Origin: Siderastrea siderea
Taxonomy: Eukaryota; Cnidaria; Anthozoa; Scleractinia; Rhizangiidae
DNA length: 64,000 bases
Assembly (NCBI GenBank): GCA_964030785.1
Contig: OZ034975.1
Span: forward strand, 45,415,569 to 45,479,568
Direction: 5' to 3'
The notes beneath the pieces are model-generated. The model made no database searches and was not told where the DNA came from. It saw only the letters and a list, made by a program, of their open reading frames with translations. Of the stretch, positions 45,251 through 59,100 are shown in pieces. The stretch's first letter is position 1. Each line of letters starts with the position of its first letter. Position numbers and translations under genes: made by a program.

Positions 45251-47104
45251 GCAGCGTTATTTTTTCACTTAAGGACTTAAACGAAGAAAAAGATTAAACA
45301 TTCTTTGGTTAAACTTCAAATGCAGCAAAGCGGCTTTTGCAGCTAATAGCTTCATTGCATAATACAGTTGTGACCACGCGAGCATTCGATTTAAGAGCGC
45401 ACTTAAGAATGTCACACACCCATTTCTTATGCAAATAAAATTCAAATTGCTCTGAAAAGTTTAGCAACCGGTAGAAATGGAATGCGAGGAAATATTTTCT
45501 TAATGACCCACCCTTAAACTTCTCAACTGAAGGCTCTTTCTGTTATGTAACTCAATTTATATCGCCACCCATTCAAACCCGAGGGAAAAGATATAATGAA
45601 AAACTATACAAATTGAAGCTTTGTTTTAATTGTGTTCACTGGTTATTTTTTCCATCCGCCAAGTAAGTGCCATCTTATTCACTAGTTGTTAAAAAGGAAG
45701 CTTTCAAGTCACCGTTATTTTAGGAAAAACACTCAAAACCTTAAACTTAAACAATAAAATTACATTACGGTCCACGAGTTCTAATCTGTGTGTGCTTTCA
45801 ATTAACCAGTTTTATTTGTTTGTAAATTATTTCATATCTGATTGGACGGAAAGTGTGGCGTTGAATTGGTTCAGTCTTTTTCAATAGTGAAATTAAGCAG
45901 ACGTAAGAGAAAATCAATTAGAGCTCAAACTTAGTCCATCACGTTCCAGGATGACCTCATGCTTTTAAAAGACCAAACTGAAGAACTTTTCAGAACCGCT
46001 AACGAGGTTTCGCAATTGCTTTCACCCAGGCTATTAACCTCTGAAACGCTTTAAAAACTAAATTAAGTATCTTAGCTTCCCGCAAACACATGTTTATCAG
46101 CATTCATCTTTCAAATCAGCTAAAAAAAACGCACCGCATTGAAAGTTTTCTTTGAATTTTTGTCCACGTAGATAACGTTTAATAACTTCCTTGGTTTTGT
46201 GCGGTGAAAACAATAGAATTGAAACTTGTTAATCTACTTGCAAAAATATGTTGGTTTACGGCTGTTTTTGGAAACAAGATGAAAAGCTATGAAATCCGAA
46301 TGGTACATTACCACTGTCCTAAGAATATGATTTTAGGCGGGGACGTGACAAATCAAGGAAAGCTTTGAGAAAAAAAAAGCCTCTCGAACAATACCCAGCG
46401 CCATTAACACCTTAGATGGTAATATTGCATTTTTGGCCCAAAAAACAGAAAAGAACGCCTTTACTAATTTTTCATTCATACAAAAGACATGACGTATAGC
46501 CATTGTCGAATTTTTTCGTTGTTGATACGTTGACAAAAGTATTTATCAGCGAAATTAACTAAGTTTGTTTACTAATGTCTGCGAGAATTAACAGAGTTGC
46601 TTTCTGATTTACGCGCGACTTTTGGCGAACTCGTAATCACGGTTGAAATCTTTTGTGGCTCGATGTAATAGTTGTTACTCCAAAGCTTGTAGTTTTCATT
46701 GTGTCAGATGAGAACGGAGTCGGCTTAGTTAGACGTAAATATAAATAAAGTGGGTGATTTGTGGAATTCACAATATTTGAATTTTGATTGGTTCACGGTA
46801 TTGAGATCCCGCCTCTGCATACGTAATGCGCAGTGTAATTGTCCGAGCTTGTCAGCGAGAACAAGCTTTGTAATTAGCGCGAACTCGGATCACGGGCACA
46901 GCGGGCGAAGTAGTGTTTTAGTGCCTTCCTACTGTTAAGATTTAGTCAAACATTTACTGTGTGAACATTTGAACGTGTTCAACGGCGAATTTTAGGCCAG
47001 TGTTAAGCAATCGAGGCCTTGAGCGGGTCGCTGTTTGTAGCGGCAAGATTTGCGTTTGAGAGCTCGCTGGTGATTGTGTTTTCGAACTGATTTTAGGATC
47101 AACA

Positions 47105-50100
47105 ATGGCCTCTTTCTGTAAATTCCTTGTTTTGCTAGTCTGGATTTCTTCTGGTTTTGGTCAAGATCCATCATGTTCAACAGTGAAGATCGCCTACAGA
47201 TCAAAGAGGCTAACAGAAGGAGACGTACCTCCCTCGGCCACTGATGGTGAGCATTGAACTCTGCCATACCAACAGTGTGCTTTCTAAATATGCGGTCTCA
47301 TAACTGACTATTCTCACTGATTTCTACGTTTTGTTAATGTGCCTTTCGCTGCATGGGGTACCATTTAAACGAGTTCGACTTTCATCTTGATAATATCGCT
47401 AACTTATTTTGTGTTTTAGGAAATGACCTCCGTGTTTGCCCTAAAGACAGCGGCAAGCAGTGCTGCTCGCAACGAATGGAAGACCGTTTCACTGTCTTAT
47501 CGCGGGGAGACTTCGATGAAGCAGTGTCGTCTAAAGTTGGCGAAATCAAGGCTCTTTTTAACGAGCAAGCCAAGACATTCGACGGTAAGCTGTTCTCCAT
47601 AAAATGTACAAAGTGTTAAGAGTGTGGACAAAGCTTGCGAGTGAAAAATCTGCTAATAGAGACTCAATGGGAATGTGCTGATTCGAGCGAACTTTCTTTT
47701 CATGGGCCCACGCGCTCGGGACTTTTTACGTTCGGTTTATTCGACTGCTACAGTACAGTCAGCAAATCGGGGGAATCTTTTGCCACTGCGGGAATTTTTT
47801 GAAGGTCAACGTTCCTAATATAGGTCGAGCGGGTTTGGTCTACAGGAAATTGGACAAAACTCAAAAGTAAACATCAATGTGCATGTCTTATGATACTTTG
47901 CCCATAAGCCTGAAGCAATAATTGTCACTCGTTTGTTCTGTCGCTTTGATTTTAGCTAATCCGTGTATCACTAAAATAGAAAACGCATTAGTGTACTTTA
48001 AGTTGACGGGCATATGAGAAGAACGCACCTCCAGATTTCACATTCAAGGAAAACCCGAGGTGAAAGGAAGGATTTGCCGCAAATTTGGAAATTATGAAAA
48101 TAAATAATGATAGCTGGTTCTGTAACTTTATCTTCATATCTCGTCTTTGGAATGTCGGAGAAAACAGGCTTAGAAATTATCGGTTTGGCGTGTTAATCAC
48201 CCACACGAAACAAGCGCCTTCCAAAAATCCTTTCAACTTTTATTCCAAGAACCCGCGAGTTTCATTGACGCTTCATGGCGTGAAAGTTTAAGCACAAAAG
48301 ACTGTGATATCCATTTTGAAATGAGGTAAAGACCGTGTCAGTGCGTCAGTCTTTCGGCAAGTTCGGAATGACGGTATTATATTACATCTACTGCTCACGA
48401 TTTTCAGTTCCTTTGGTATCGAGCACTTTTTTGCGGTAAAACCCTTTCAATACATCACGCTGTTTTTCACTGGGTTTTTGAACAATAAAGTTTACAAACC
48501 TAAGTTCGTTGCCTCATGGGCTTGTGTATAGAGCAGTTTACTCAACTCTAACCTTACGAATGCCCCCTTTGGATGCCACAAAAATAGCTTTTTGTTTCTT
48601 TAGCTGTGTAATGTTGAGTTCAATCACTTCAAGTGAGTCGTAAATTTAGAAATTGAGTTTTGTTTGTCACAGTTTGTCATCGCCTTAGGCTATTGAATAT
48701 TTAGATTAAGCAAAGATGAAATCTTTAGTTCTTTGATTATCCTTTTGATTGTTTTCCGAATTCGTGGTTTACTCAGCTAACAAGTGCGCCAAAACCAAAA
48801 TATATTAGCTGTGTACAGTAAAGTGCTTGTAAAATGCTGAAGTCGATAAAATTACAATGTGCGCGTTGCTGCCATTTTTACAGGCGCAAAATTTTACAAC
48901 CAAACTCAATATTGGTCAAGCTTCGTTGCCGGGCACATTTTTTCTTATGGAATATGACCAAGTTTAGACTAGTTGATATGAAATCCTGTGATAATTTAAG
49001 CTTAAACTGCTGCGGATTTTAATGCAACCAGTGAATTATATTTAGGGTTTAAGCAGCGTTTTTTAGATGCTGTAACGAAAGCTGCACGTTTCAGAAAATC
49101 AAATCGGAAGTGAGTCCTCACTGGGGTCTTCCTAATGCCGACATGTTCAAGGAAGGACTTTCAAAACCAGTGAAGACTCCCCTAAGTCCTGTGTCTGTTT
49201 GAGGTCTAGGTTGCGGAATTGGATCATAATTGGATTAAAGTACAGAAACATCCAACTCACCAATTATCAAAGACAAACAGATTGTTCAATCATTTACACT
49301 GTGTCATGGTTTTGTGGAGGAAAACGTTTTTTCATCTTAAATAAGGATCAAATGTCGACCCGATGTATTTCACTTTATCACCTCATCTTGCATGTAATAC
49401 TAACTGGTGATACCTTTTCTAGCATTCCTGACTTGACAGAACCCGATTTTAGTAATGCACTTTGCAGTTATTAATAGTGAATCGATTAAGGTTGAGCCTG
49501 AGAAAGGCAATAGTTTTATTATTAATCCAATAGTTGGTGAAACGTCTAAAAAAATTTAGACTTTCAACCACACATGTACTTCCAAAGTTAAGTGTTCTAG
49601 AACATTCCTGGATGTCTCTTTAATGACATCCTACCCTGCACAGTGATTTGTGAGTTAACAGGAAAAACTTTATGTGACGTGTGTTGTTACAGAAAGTCAC
49701 TTTGTATATGAAGGTCAAGTCAGCTAGTCCTAAAATTGCTGAAAGATCTACATAATTGGTGTTTTAGATCTGTAACTGTCTAGACAGTCATGAACAATGT
49801 ATTTTTTTTTTATTTTGAAGAGTTACAGGTTTCAGTCATGCCTGGTAACCAGTATATATACTTTCGTTGAATTGCATATGTTATGTGTCGCAGAAATTTA
49901 TAGTGTTGTGATAGGATTTGGATTTGATCTATGTCAGCAACCTACCTTTTGCTGCCAACTCAAAAATGCACTGAAAACCATGATGGTCTTGAATTGAGTG
50001 TTGAAAGGACTCAGTGATCTATTTTTAGCAAGGTTTTGCACAAGTTCAGAAAGGACTTGTTATCAATTTACTGAAACCTGTTAGAGAAAGAGGATGGTGA

Positions 50101-53100
50101 AAAATGTGAAAGATGGGAAAGGATTGCAACCAAGATTAATGTAAAATACACATGTTCCAATCACTGAAAAGCAGGACTTGGAGGCAGGGCTTTAAGAAAT
50201 GTGAAATTTCAGTGAACTGCTTTAAAAATGTGCAGTTGCTGTGCAAACTCTCTTTCTTGCAAGGTAACTTTCAGATATCGTTATGAAAACTTAATCTTTC
50301 ATGAAAGATGGAACATAAAGTTGAGAGCAAGGAGTACCAACAATTATACGCCCAACCGCAAGAACAAGATACAGCGTCTTTCCCCAGTCCGAATAAGTTG
50401 GAATTATTCTCTGAAAAGTATATTTCTGGATGGAGTTTGAGAGAGAGACCCTGTTTATTCCATAATTTTATATTTTGATGAAACAGTTCTCTGTGTTTAG
50501 ACAATATTAGTTTACAAATAGTTTGTCACAGTGCCTGTTTAAATTAAATATCATAATTTGCCTATTTTTAGAAAGAAGGATGTTATAAGTAGATATCTCC
50601 ATCATGTCCCTAACCACCGTCTTTAACCAGAACCAATTCCCCAGTTGACCCTGTTGTACAGTAATAAGAAGAGCCATCTCAAAATTTTGCTGTTGATAAC
50701 AACTTTTTATTTCCTTTGAGCGTTTGTGACAGCCTTCAAGATTCTTGATTGTGACTAACGTTAGTACAGTAGTGTAGTAGACGGGTAGGAGGTACGTTTG
50801 CCTGACTGCCCAGTTTGTGTGATAATTGTGTTCAGAGACAAGCTGCTGCGACGTCCTGACTGAGGGAATCACAAGCCAATATTATCGTGCCACTTAAAAT
50901 GTGACGAAAACTTTTCAAAGTATTTAGATGGGTTCAAGGTGATACTCTGTACATGAATGTATGTATAAATGTAAATTTCTTTTCTTCTTCTTCTTCTTGT
51001 TCTTTTATTAAAGCTACACCACATCAAACAGCATCTTGCATAAATGCCCCTATAAAGAGCTAAACCTTGTAAAATAAGACTGTTTTTTGTCATTTTTTTG
51101 TTAATCTCTAAATGTTGAGATATTGGTCATATAGCCACGCAAGTATTGTCATTTTAATGCAAATGATCAGAATTTTGAATTAGAGTCAGGCTGAAATTAT
51201 GCACCATACTTCTGTGTATTGTTTTATCTTGATGAAAATAATGATGGCAAAATTTTATTCAAAAACCCAAGTCATTAGTCATTTTCATGTGACACCCTTA
51301 TAAATACACCAGTGTTTTTTTTTTCCCTTTTATTTCATTTGCTTTTTTAAAGCAAGTGACTTCTCCTTACCCTGGTATTTCAGGTTTTTCCAAATTTTGA
51401 GATCAATATCAATTGTTATTTTTGAGATAAATCTGTGCCTTTTGAAGGCAAAATTTTTTTCTTGGCACCTAATTGCATGGTTATTAAACTTCAATATGGT
51501 CTGCTTTGGTAGTCTGTGAAGGCGATTCCATTGTCTGGTATTTGGTAATTTTAAAGCTTCTCCTGGTCTGAATTTGGTGAGATCAATAATTAATCATGGG
51601 AGAATTTTCAACTGTTTATGGTTAGTTCATTTTTAGATTAAAACATTTTTGGCTTGACTCAATCCTTTAATCTTTCCTGCAAGCTGTTCAGAGTTATAAG
51701 AATATTGTCTTACATAACTAAATACAAATGACGTTAGGTAAATATGTGCTGTTGTTGGTTGAACGCTGTGTTTGTATAACTCCGTAGAAACATGGTAAAT
51801 ATTCTGTGGGTTATTTTCTTTAGGAAATAGGAAACATTTTTTTCATGTTTCTGTAGAATTAATAGGAGCACTTGAAGAAGTTTGCTAGACTAGTTCTTGA
51901 AACAAAAGTGGAAACATTGCCCACAGCTCCTGTTTCCATGTCAGCTTGTCTTTCTCAATTAAACGTAATTCTTCTTATGTTCTAACTGAAAAGAAACAAT
52001 AATTTTTTTCTTTTTCTTAGTTAGTTCTACATGCAATGTTTATAATATGCATACTTTCCCCAGTATAGAAACTGTTGGGGACAGTTCACAGAATACTTTT
52101 CTACGCGTAGTCGTAGGAACTCAACGCTTTAATGTATCGTGTACAACTTTCAAATACAGACATCTCCACGGCTTGTCAACTCGATCTACGCCTACGGTGA
52201 AAAACTGAACAAAAAAAGACCTAAATTAACAACACATTCGGACAAATGGAAACTGTGAAACCTATACTTACATGTTCTGTGCGGTTTCAATGGGACAAGT
52301 ACAAAACTGTAGCAAAAAACAACACTGTGAGCGCAAACCGCCGACACGAAACTCTTCCAAAGACAAACCATGTGCCACTGAGTCACGTCATTTGACACAG
52401 TCCGACCAACTGTGCACAGTTCGACCCTAAACGAGTGTCAGCTTAAAACAGGCCTAGATCAATTTCAGTTTATCAAGTTCGGCCGCTAGTCGGCCTCAAC
52501 GGAAACCTTTCACTTGGCTTTCTGTTTGTAGTAACTTAGATGACCTACTTACAGTGAAACCCCACCTTACTGTTATGTCGTTTTTATGCCCACTTTATTT
52601 TGTCCTGAAAAAAGCTCAAGCAGTCACTTTTCTTATTTAAAACCCTGTTAATGCGGCCAGATCTCCATGGCTGAAGAATTTCCGCTGTATTGTGAGACAA
52701 CCAGACAAAAGAGCTGTAGAAACACTGAACAAAAATTTATCTTTTCGGTTGATGCTCTTAATCCTCATGGAATCAAAGAGTGTTTTTTATTCAGCTAGTT
52801 TACTTGTTGTGTTTACATTGCCATGTGTCCACCTATAGCGCAACCCCTTCCCTCCACATATACACCACATGCAACCCATGAGATGACGATAACAAAAGCA
52901 GTAAGCATTTTGCAAAACGAATCCTTCCAAGTGAATGAAGACAAAATTGTTGCAAAACAAATCAGCATCTACAACGCAAACTTGAGACTGAATTGTCAAA
53001 CTGCACAGCATAGTTCCAGTAACTCATGTTGAGAGCTCTGACTCAAGCAGTGTTCTCCAGAAGCGCTGGCGGCCGGCGAAAACGCCGGCTACTTGTGTCT

Positions 53101-56100
53101 GAAATGCCGGCTACTTTGTTAGTCCAAATTACAAGAAATTTTGAACTTGCGTTCAGTTCCGTACTAAACTAATTTCAGTTATCACATAATCATTTTGAAG
53201 GAACGATACGTCAGTTCGTATATATGTAAGCATTGGTCACCCTTGCTTCTTAACGTTTCTTCGTATTCCAGTTCATTTTTTCACTACTACCGTTTCTCTT
53301 GTTTCCTCGACATTTTTACGTACGTCAGTTCATTTGTCAGACAGCGTTATTCTTGTTTTTTTTAAACTTCTTTTCGTAGGGTATTAGTTTTTTCTTCCAT
53401 CATTCTCGTTACAGCGTTAGTCTTTTTTTCTAGACGTTTCTCAAACGTTTCTCTGCACGTTAAGTTCGTTTGTACTGCATTAATTTTGATTCAAAACGTT
53501 TCTTCGCAAGTTACGGCGTTAGTCGTGTCTTCTTAACGTTTCTCCGCTCGCTGGTTCATGTGTAATGCATTCATTTAGACTTCTAAACGGTTCTCCGCAC
53601 GTTACGGCGTTAGTCTTGCCTTCTTAACGTTTTTCCACTCGTTAGTTCGTGTGTTAAATGCATTCATTTTGTCTTATAAATGGTTCTCCATACGTTATGG
53701 CGTTAGTCTTTTCTTCTAAACGTTTCTCCATACGTTATTTCATTTGTACGGGAGAAGTCTTGTCTTCCACTAAACGTTTCTCCGTACGTTAGTTCGTTTG
53801 TACGACAATGATCTTGTCTTCTAAACGTTTCTCTCTATGTGTTACGGCGTTAGTCTTCTCTTATAAACGTATCTCTGCACATAAGTTCTTCTGTACGGGA
53901 AAAGTCTTGTCCTCCTGAAACGTTTCCCCGTACTTCAGTTGGTTCGTTTGTACGGCAACGATTAGTCTTGTCTTTCAAACGTTTTCTTCATACGTCAGTT
54001 TGTGGGTATGATATTTGGTAGTGTCTGTTATTAGAATGTCTAATGGCGAAAGCAGCGACCCGATCAAAATTTGCTCACTAGTGTTGTTTTATATGGGTTC
54101 CTTGTTTTGAGGACTCATCCCACTTTTTTGGACTCGTGGCTTTGCTTTTGCATTTTTGAGTGGGTTAAAAACAAAAGGAAATTTTAATGGCATGCCATGT
54201 GTGGCATTTCTTTCACTGCTTATTGTGTAGACCATCATTTCCACGTGTCTGTGCATTCACCTTTTCTTGCATAATCCATTGGAGGGTCACCTACATAGTT
54301 CCAAATTTGCACAGAAACTGAGCAAAAATGAAATATATTTTTTCTCTCTGTGTTGGCCCTAAAACGCACCAGATTGCTTCTCCGGCCACATCATTTTCAA
54401 ACATTTTCCAGGGGAGCATGCCCTTCGGCCACTCGATTGCCAAGTGCCGCCTACTCTCAATTTGCGACCGCTTACTCTAAAATCCCTGGAGAACACTGCT
54501 CAAGAGAAAAGACTCGTGTCTCGTGAGAAATGATGCGAGATTGCTAACTTACCTTTGAGCTGTACTGTAATTCTTTGACTAGCTCTGAGAAGGGTAATGC
54601 TCAAAACGTCTGGCTTTTGAGTCTCTTTACAGTAGCTAATTTACCTTAGATTACCTTATCAATAAATGTAAAGAAGATCCTCGCAGTTATTAACGCAACT
54701 TATGCAGTTACGAAAAGAAAGCCTGAAAAAAATCAGCATAAGTTGCGTTAATAACTGCGAGGATCTTCTTTACATTTATTTCTTTATTCCGCAGTTCAAA
54801 TATATGAATCTCATATATTCATAATTTCATTACCTTATCAAGTTGATGTGTTTGACTCACTAACTATAATCCTGCCGATTTCACTCATTAATTGTTGTTT
54901 GTTTCTTGATGTCCTTTATCTCACAGATTACTTTCGAGGGCTGATCAAGAAGTCCCAACAGGATTTGGATGCCATGTTCCAAAAAATTTATGGTTCGCAC
55001 TACCAGAAAAACACCGAGATATTCATGGACTTGTTTGTTGATCTGATAAACTACTACAATGGTGCTACCAGTGCAGATGTCAACAGCATAATGGACAAGT
55101 TCTTCACGAGCCTCATGAGTAAGATGTTTCAGATCATGAACACCCAATACCAGATGTCGGACTCTTATCTAAATTGCATCTCTCGTCACATGGAGAAGTT
55201 ACAACCCTTTGGTGACGTGCCTGAAAAGTTGAAGCCACAAGTGCGGAAGGTGTTGATTCACGCAAGAACTTTTGCACAAGCTCTTCATGTGGGCAGGGAT
55301 GTTGTCCACATGCTCGGAAATGCCGTTTCTTCATCTGAGGACTGTGAGAATCATCTAGTGAAACTGAAGTACTGTTCCTGGTGCAAAGCCATGACATCCT
55401 TAAAACCTTGCTTTAAGTTTTGCACTGATGTTCACAAAGGTTGCCTCGCTGACGTCACCAAAGTTAACACGCAGTGGCAGAGCTACATGGTGGCATTGAA
55501 CGAACTTCTGGAGAAACAGACTGGGCCCACCAACATACAGGATGTGATCACACAGCTAAACCTCAAGATTTCTTTTGCAATTATGAATTTTCAAAATCAA
55601 GCTAAAATGGAGGATGTGAAAGAAAAGGTGAGGGAAGAAATTGGGCTGTATTCTGTTGTCCTATTAGCTGGAATTTTGCAAGTTTTCTTCTTAACTGGAG
55701 TAAATTATTCTGTAAATAATCTTCTCTAAAATCTGGCATTTAATCATTGCTGTATTAAATCTTGCAAAACTGATTTTTAAGGGGAAATTTTCCATGTGAA
55801 TTACAATGCAAGTGAGATCCCCAGTGCTCTGAATTCCAACTCATACTAAATTTGATCTCATTGATTCCTATGTCTTGTCAGCTTCAGTCTGTGGTTATGT
55901 TATGGTAGCCAGGGTGCCCGGAAACAAATTATTTGTGATGAATAAGATAGTTGAAAGAACACTCAAGAGAAGGCAGTTTACTACTTTGCAATGAGTAGCT
56001 TTTTAGTAAAGAATGAAAACATTTTGTTTCCTAGGTTTTTCAAGCTAGAGAGTGTGGACGTCCTGGCCTAACAAAGAGATCTACAGATGATTTCTTCCTT

Positions 56101-59100
56101 GAAGGAAGCAACAGACAGAGAAGGGATGCTGCTGCTTTGCCAAGAAAAGCTTCCTCACAAGTTACCTTTGACAAGTAAGTACTTTGTATGTCTTTTGTTT
56201 TAAGTTAAATTAGTCTTTGGTTTGAAATAATCAGACCAGTTTGATTTACATTTTCCTCTGTTTTCAGATTGTGGCAGAGAATTTGAGAGAGGAAAATAAT
56301 GATAAACATAGGCATGCAATGTGCGCAGATCCAACGATGTTTTGTTTTGCAAGATGGTGAAATTTATCACGAGTTTTACACCATTGCAGTGTGGTCCCAT
56401 CACAACCCCCTCAACTCCACCTCCCCTTTTTCAACGTCTTATGGTTACCGTATTTATTCGCCTTTTAGCTGAGCGATTTTTACACAAAGTCAAGCCAAGT
56501 TTAGGTAAAATTTAGGCCAGAGAAGGGGGTTCGGCTTATAGCCGAGAGTTTTTACTAAACAAAACTTTCTCAAACATTAGGAAATTGGCATTTATTCACG
56601 TATAAGCCGAGGGAATGTATATACTGAAGTTTGGTCATTGACTCAAGGGTTCGTGATGAAGGTAGCTTGAACCGCATCGGGGTCTCATCCATGTTGAAAA
56701 TTTTCGCCAGTGGATACTGCATTCGCTATTTGGCTGCTATCACGAAGCGGTGAAACTGCAGATCTTATTTTCCAAGTCATCGGGCAGGCGTTGAGCCAGA
56801 GTTTGCTTCGTTCGGCGGAATGGCGCCGCTTCCAGTTTCGATACCATCCGAGGGAGGCCTTGGATCATTTGCTAGTTCCTTCGCTTTAAGACGTAACATT
56901 AATCCGCTCAAGGCGATACCTAAAATGACACAAGCCATTACATTTAATTCACTGTGGAAAATATAAATCGAGCGAGCCGAATGTAAACTTTGTTTTGACA
57001 GCATTGTTTTTACTCCGCAAGATTCCAACCAATCAGGAGTGTTGGTTCCCACGAGTGAGTTGAAATGTGATACTATGCAAACAACACTCGCAGTCAAAAA
57101 GTTGCGTGACAAATTCATTTCATTTTGGTTTCATCGAAAAAAAAAAGAACATGACAAATGAATTCTCACCTTGACTTCTTTGCTCCGTAAACCACTTGAA
57201 CAACTGTTGATCGAGCTCAGGATATTTTGGGATGTAGTGGCCCATCGTCTTTCATCTGGCAGACATCTTCAGCTCGCCGTTGAATAGGACTCCTTGGTCA
57301 CGTCACCAGCGACGGACCATCGTCTCGCTAAGCCGTAATGTCTTGCGATTTCGGAGTTATTTTCTACAGCCTCTGCCTCTGCGATGACTTTTAATTTAAA
57401 GGCAAGAGTGTACGAGGTTCAACGTACCTTCGGCATTGTGAACACAAACTATCTTTAAGATTTGGAGCGATGTATCTGTACTATGGTTACTGTTGATAGT
57501 TCTGTTCTGTTATGGAGTTTTATACTTTGATTAGGATCAATTAATCTTCCTCAGCACACTGATTCATTCAAACGACAACTTTGGAAAGGGTTCCTAAGAG
57601 GTTAGCATTTCGATCATGTTTGTTAATCAGCAACTTTAGAAGTATTTCCTTAGAGGTCAGCACTTCGATCGTGTTTATTATTCACTTCAACTTGAATTTG
57701 TAAGTTTCCTAGGAAATTTTCACAATATTTTTTGTGTTTTATTCGAGTAGATTGCTCAATTTTTGGGTCTCGGCTTATAGCCGAGAGTTTCCTGATTTTT
57801 TTTGTCAACGTTGGGTCAGTATTCTGTGTTACAAGTTTAGGGTCTCAGCTTATAGCCGGGATCAGCTTATAGGCGAATAAATACGGTAACCATCTTAAAA
57901 CCGGGTAACGAGCAGTGTGACTATGTAACAGTTAATTGTAGGCTCTAGTCACTGACGTGACGTCATCGGTAAAAAATGGTTTAAAATTTTCACACCAAAA
58001 ACAAATCCACATCATGCACATGTACAGTTGTATGACCTGTCAACCTCATTGCCTGGTGACGACTAGCAATCAAGAGATAAACAATCAACACATCACTAAG
58101 TGGTTTGTAAGGTAAACATCATGGTTATTGAGGGGGATTTTCTTTTTTTTCTAGATTGACTACGAGTTTCAAGGCAAAAATGAAGGTAGCAGATAATTTC
58201 TGGAGTGCTCTTCCAGAAAATATTTGTAGTGGCATTTCTGTGAAAGATAACTCTGACTGTTGGAATGGCGTTGGGAAGGGGAGGTAAGTTCAGTGTTATT
58301 TTGTTGAAAATCAAACTTCAGTCTACTTAAAGATTTTCCCAGGGGAAGGGGGGTACTTTCAAGTGACGAGAAGGTGGGAATGGGGGCATTAATTAAAACC
58401 CCAGAAAGTCCCTCGAGGTTGAAACGAAACCCAATAAAATCCCCAGACCAAAATGAAACTCAAAAAAATCCCGTACTGAATTTTGGAGCCTTACAAGTAC
58501 CCAGAAGGGATTAAATGTCAATGCTGAAGAACAGCAGTACTTTTGGATGGTCGTGTTTGTGTGTTTGTTTATTTATCATACTATCGCAATAAACTTTCCA
58601 AAATCTAGTATTCATGTGTACAAACTACCTCAAAAAATACTTGCCAAAATTTTCTTACCCCCAAAAAATCCCAAAATCGGGAATTTCAACCCCCCTCCCC
58701 CCCCAAAAAAAATTTCTTGGCACCTCACTGTCACTTGAAATCCTCCCCCCCCCCCCTCCCATCAACCTGGATGATTTTTTCTGTCGATTTCACAGTGTGA
58801 ACTTCTTTGCTCCCCTGGCAAAACCTAAGGATGTGTAAGGTAGACTTTCAACTTGTGATTTCATGGTTTGGTTGAACCGTTGAAATGACAGCTTAACCCT
58901 TGAAGCCCCAAGAGTGACAAGCATCTAATTTCTCCTTACAATATAACTAGTTGATCAAATATACAGGTCGTGAAAATAAAGGAAATGATCACCAGACATG
59001 AAATGTCTTCATGCTTAAGCAAATTCTCCTTACTAATTTCATAGGAAGTGATGGAAAAAAGAGAGGAGACTACACATGTTTATATTGGGGCTTAAAGAGT

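Larger units (their letters stand above)
41271..47104. other. Intergenic region upstream of the glypican gene
   Basis: Holds reverse 106-bp monomers (41885-42050), an (AAAT)n microsatellite (42468-42498), a two-copy tandem repeat (43060-43170), a further forward monomer (45165-45250) and a retroelement-like word near 44390-44430. The 3' part (about 46700-47104) is the presumed glypican promoter and 5' UTR. No gene recognised. Confidence 0.4.
47585..54926 (+). other. Intron 2 of glypican (7.3 kb)
   Basis: Donor GTAAGC at 47585 and acceptor CTCACAG before 54927. It contains the TIR element at 53048-54498, a tail repeat (54580-54660) and a 43-bp inverted repeat (54662-54779). A (TTC)n run lies near 50984-51000. 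Between 47600 and 53000 I see no other recognisable element; the frame at 52192-52398 (-) has no support. Confidence 0.6.

Noticed and set aside
54881..55397. Minus-strand frames opposite glypican exon 3, and 59414-59752 opposite exon 6
   Set aside because: Shadows of the real coding exons; no independent support.
56777..57118. 113-codon minus-strand frame as an independent gene
   Set aside because: Its first half is the intron of the broken pogo-type transposase and the second half is one of its exons read partly out of frame.
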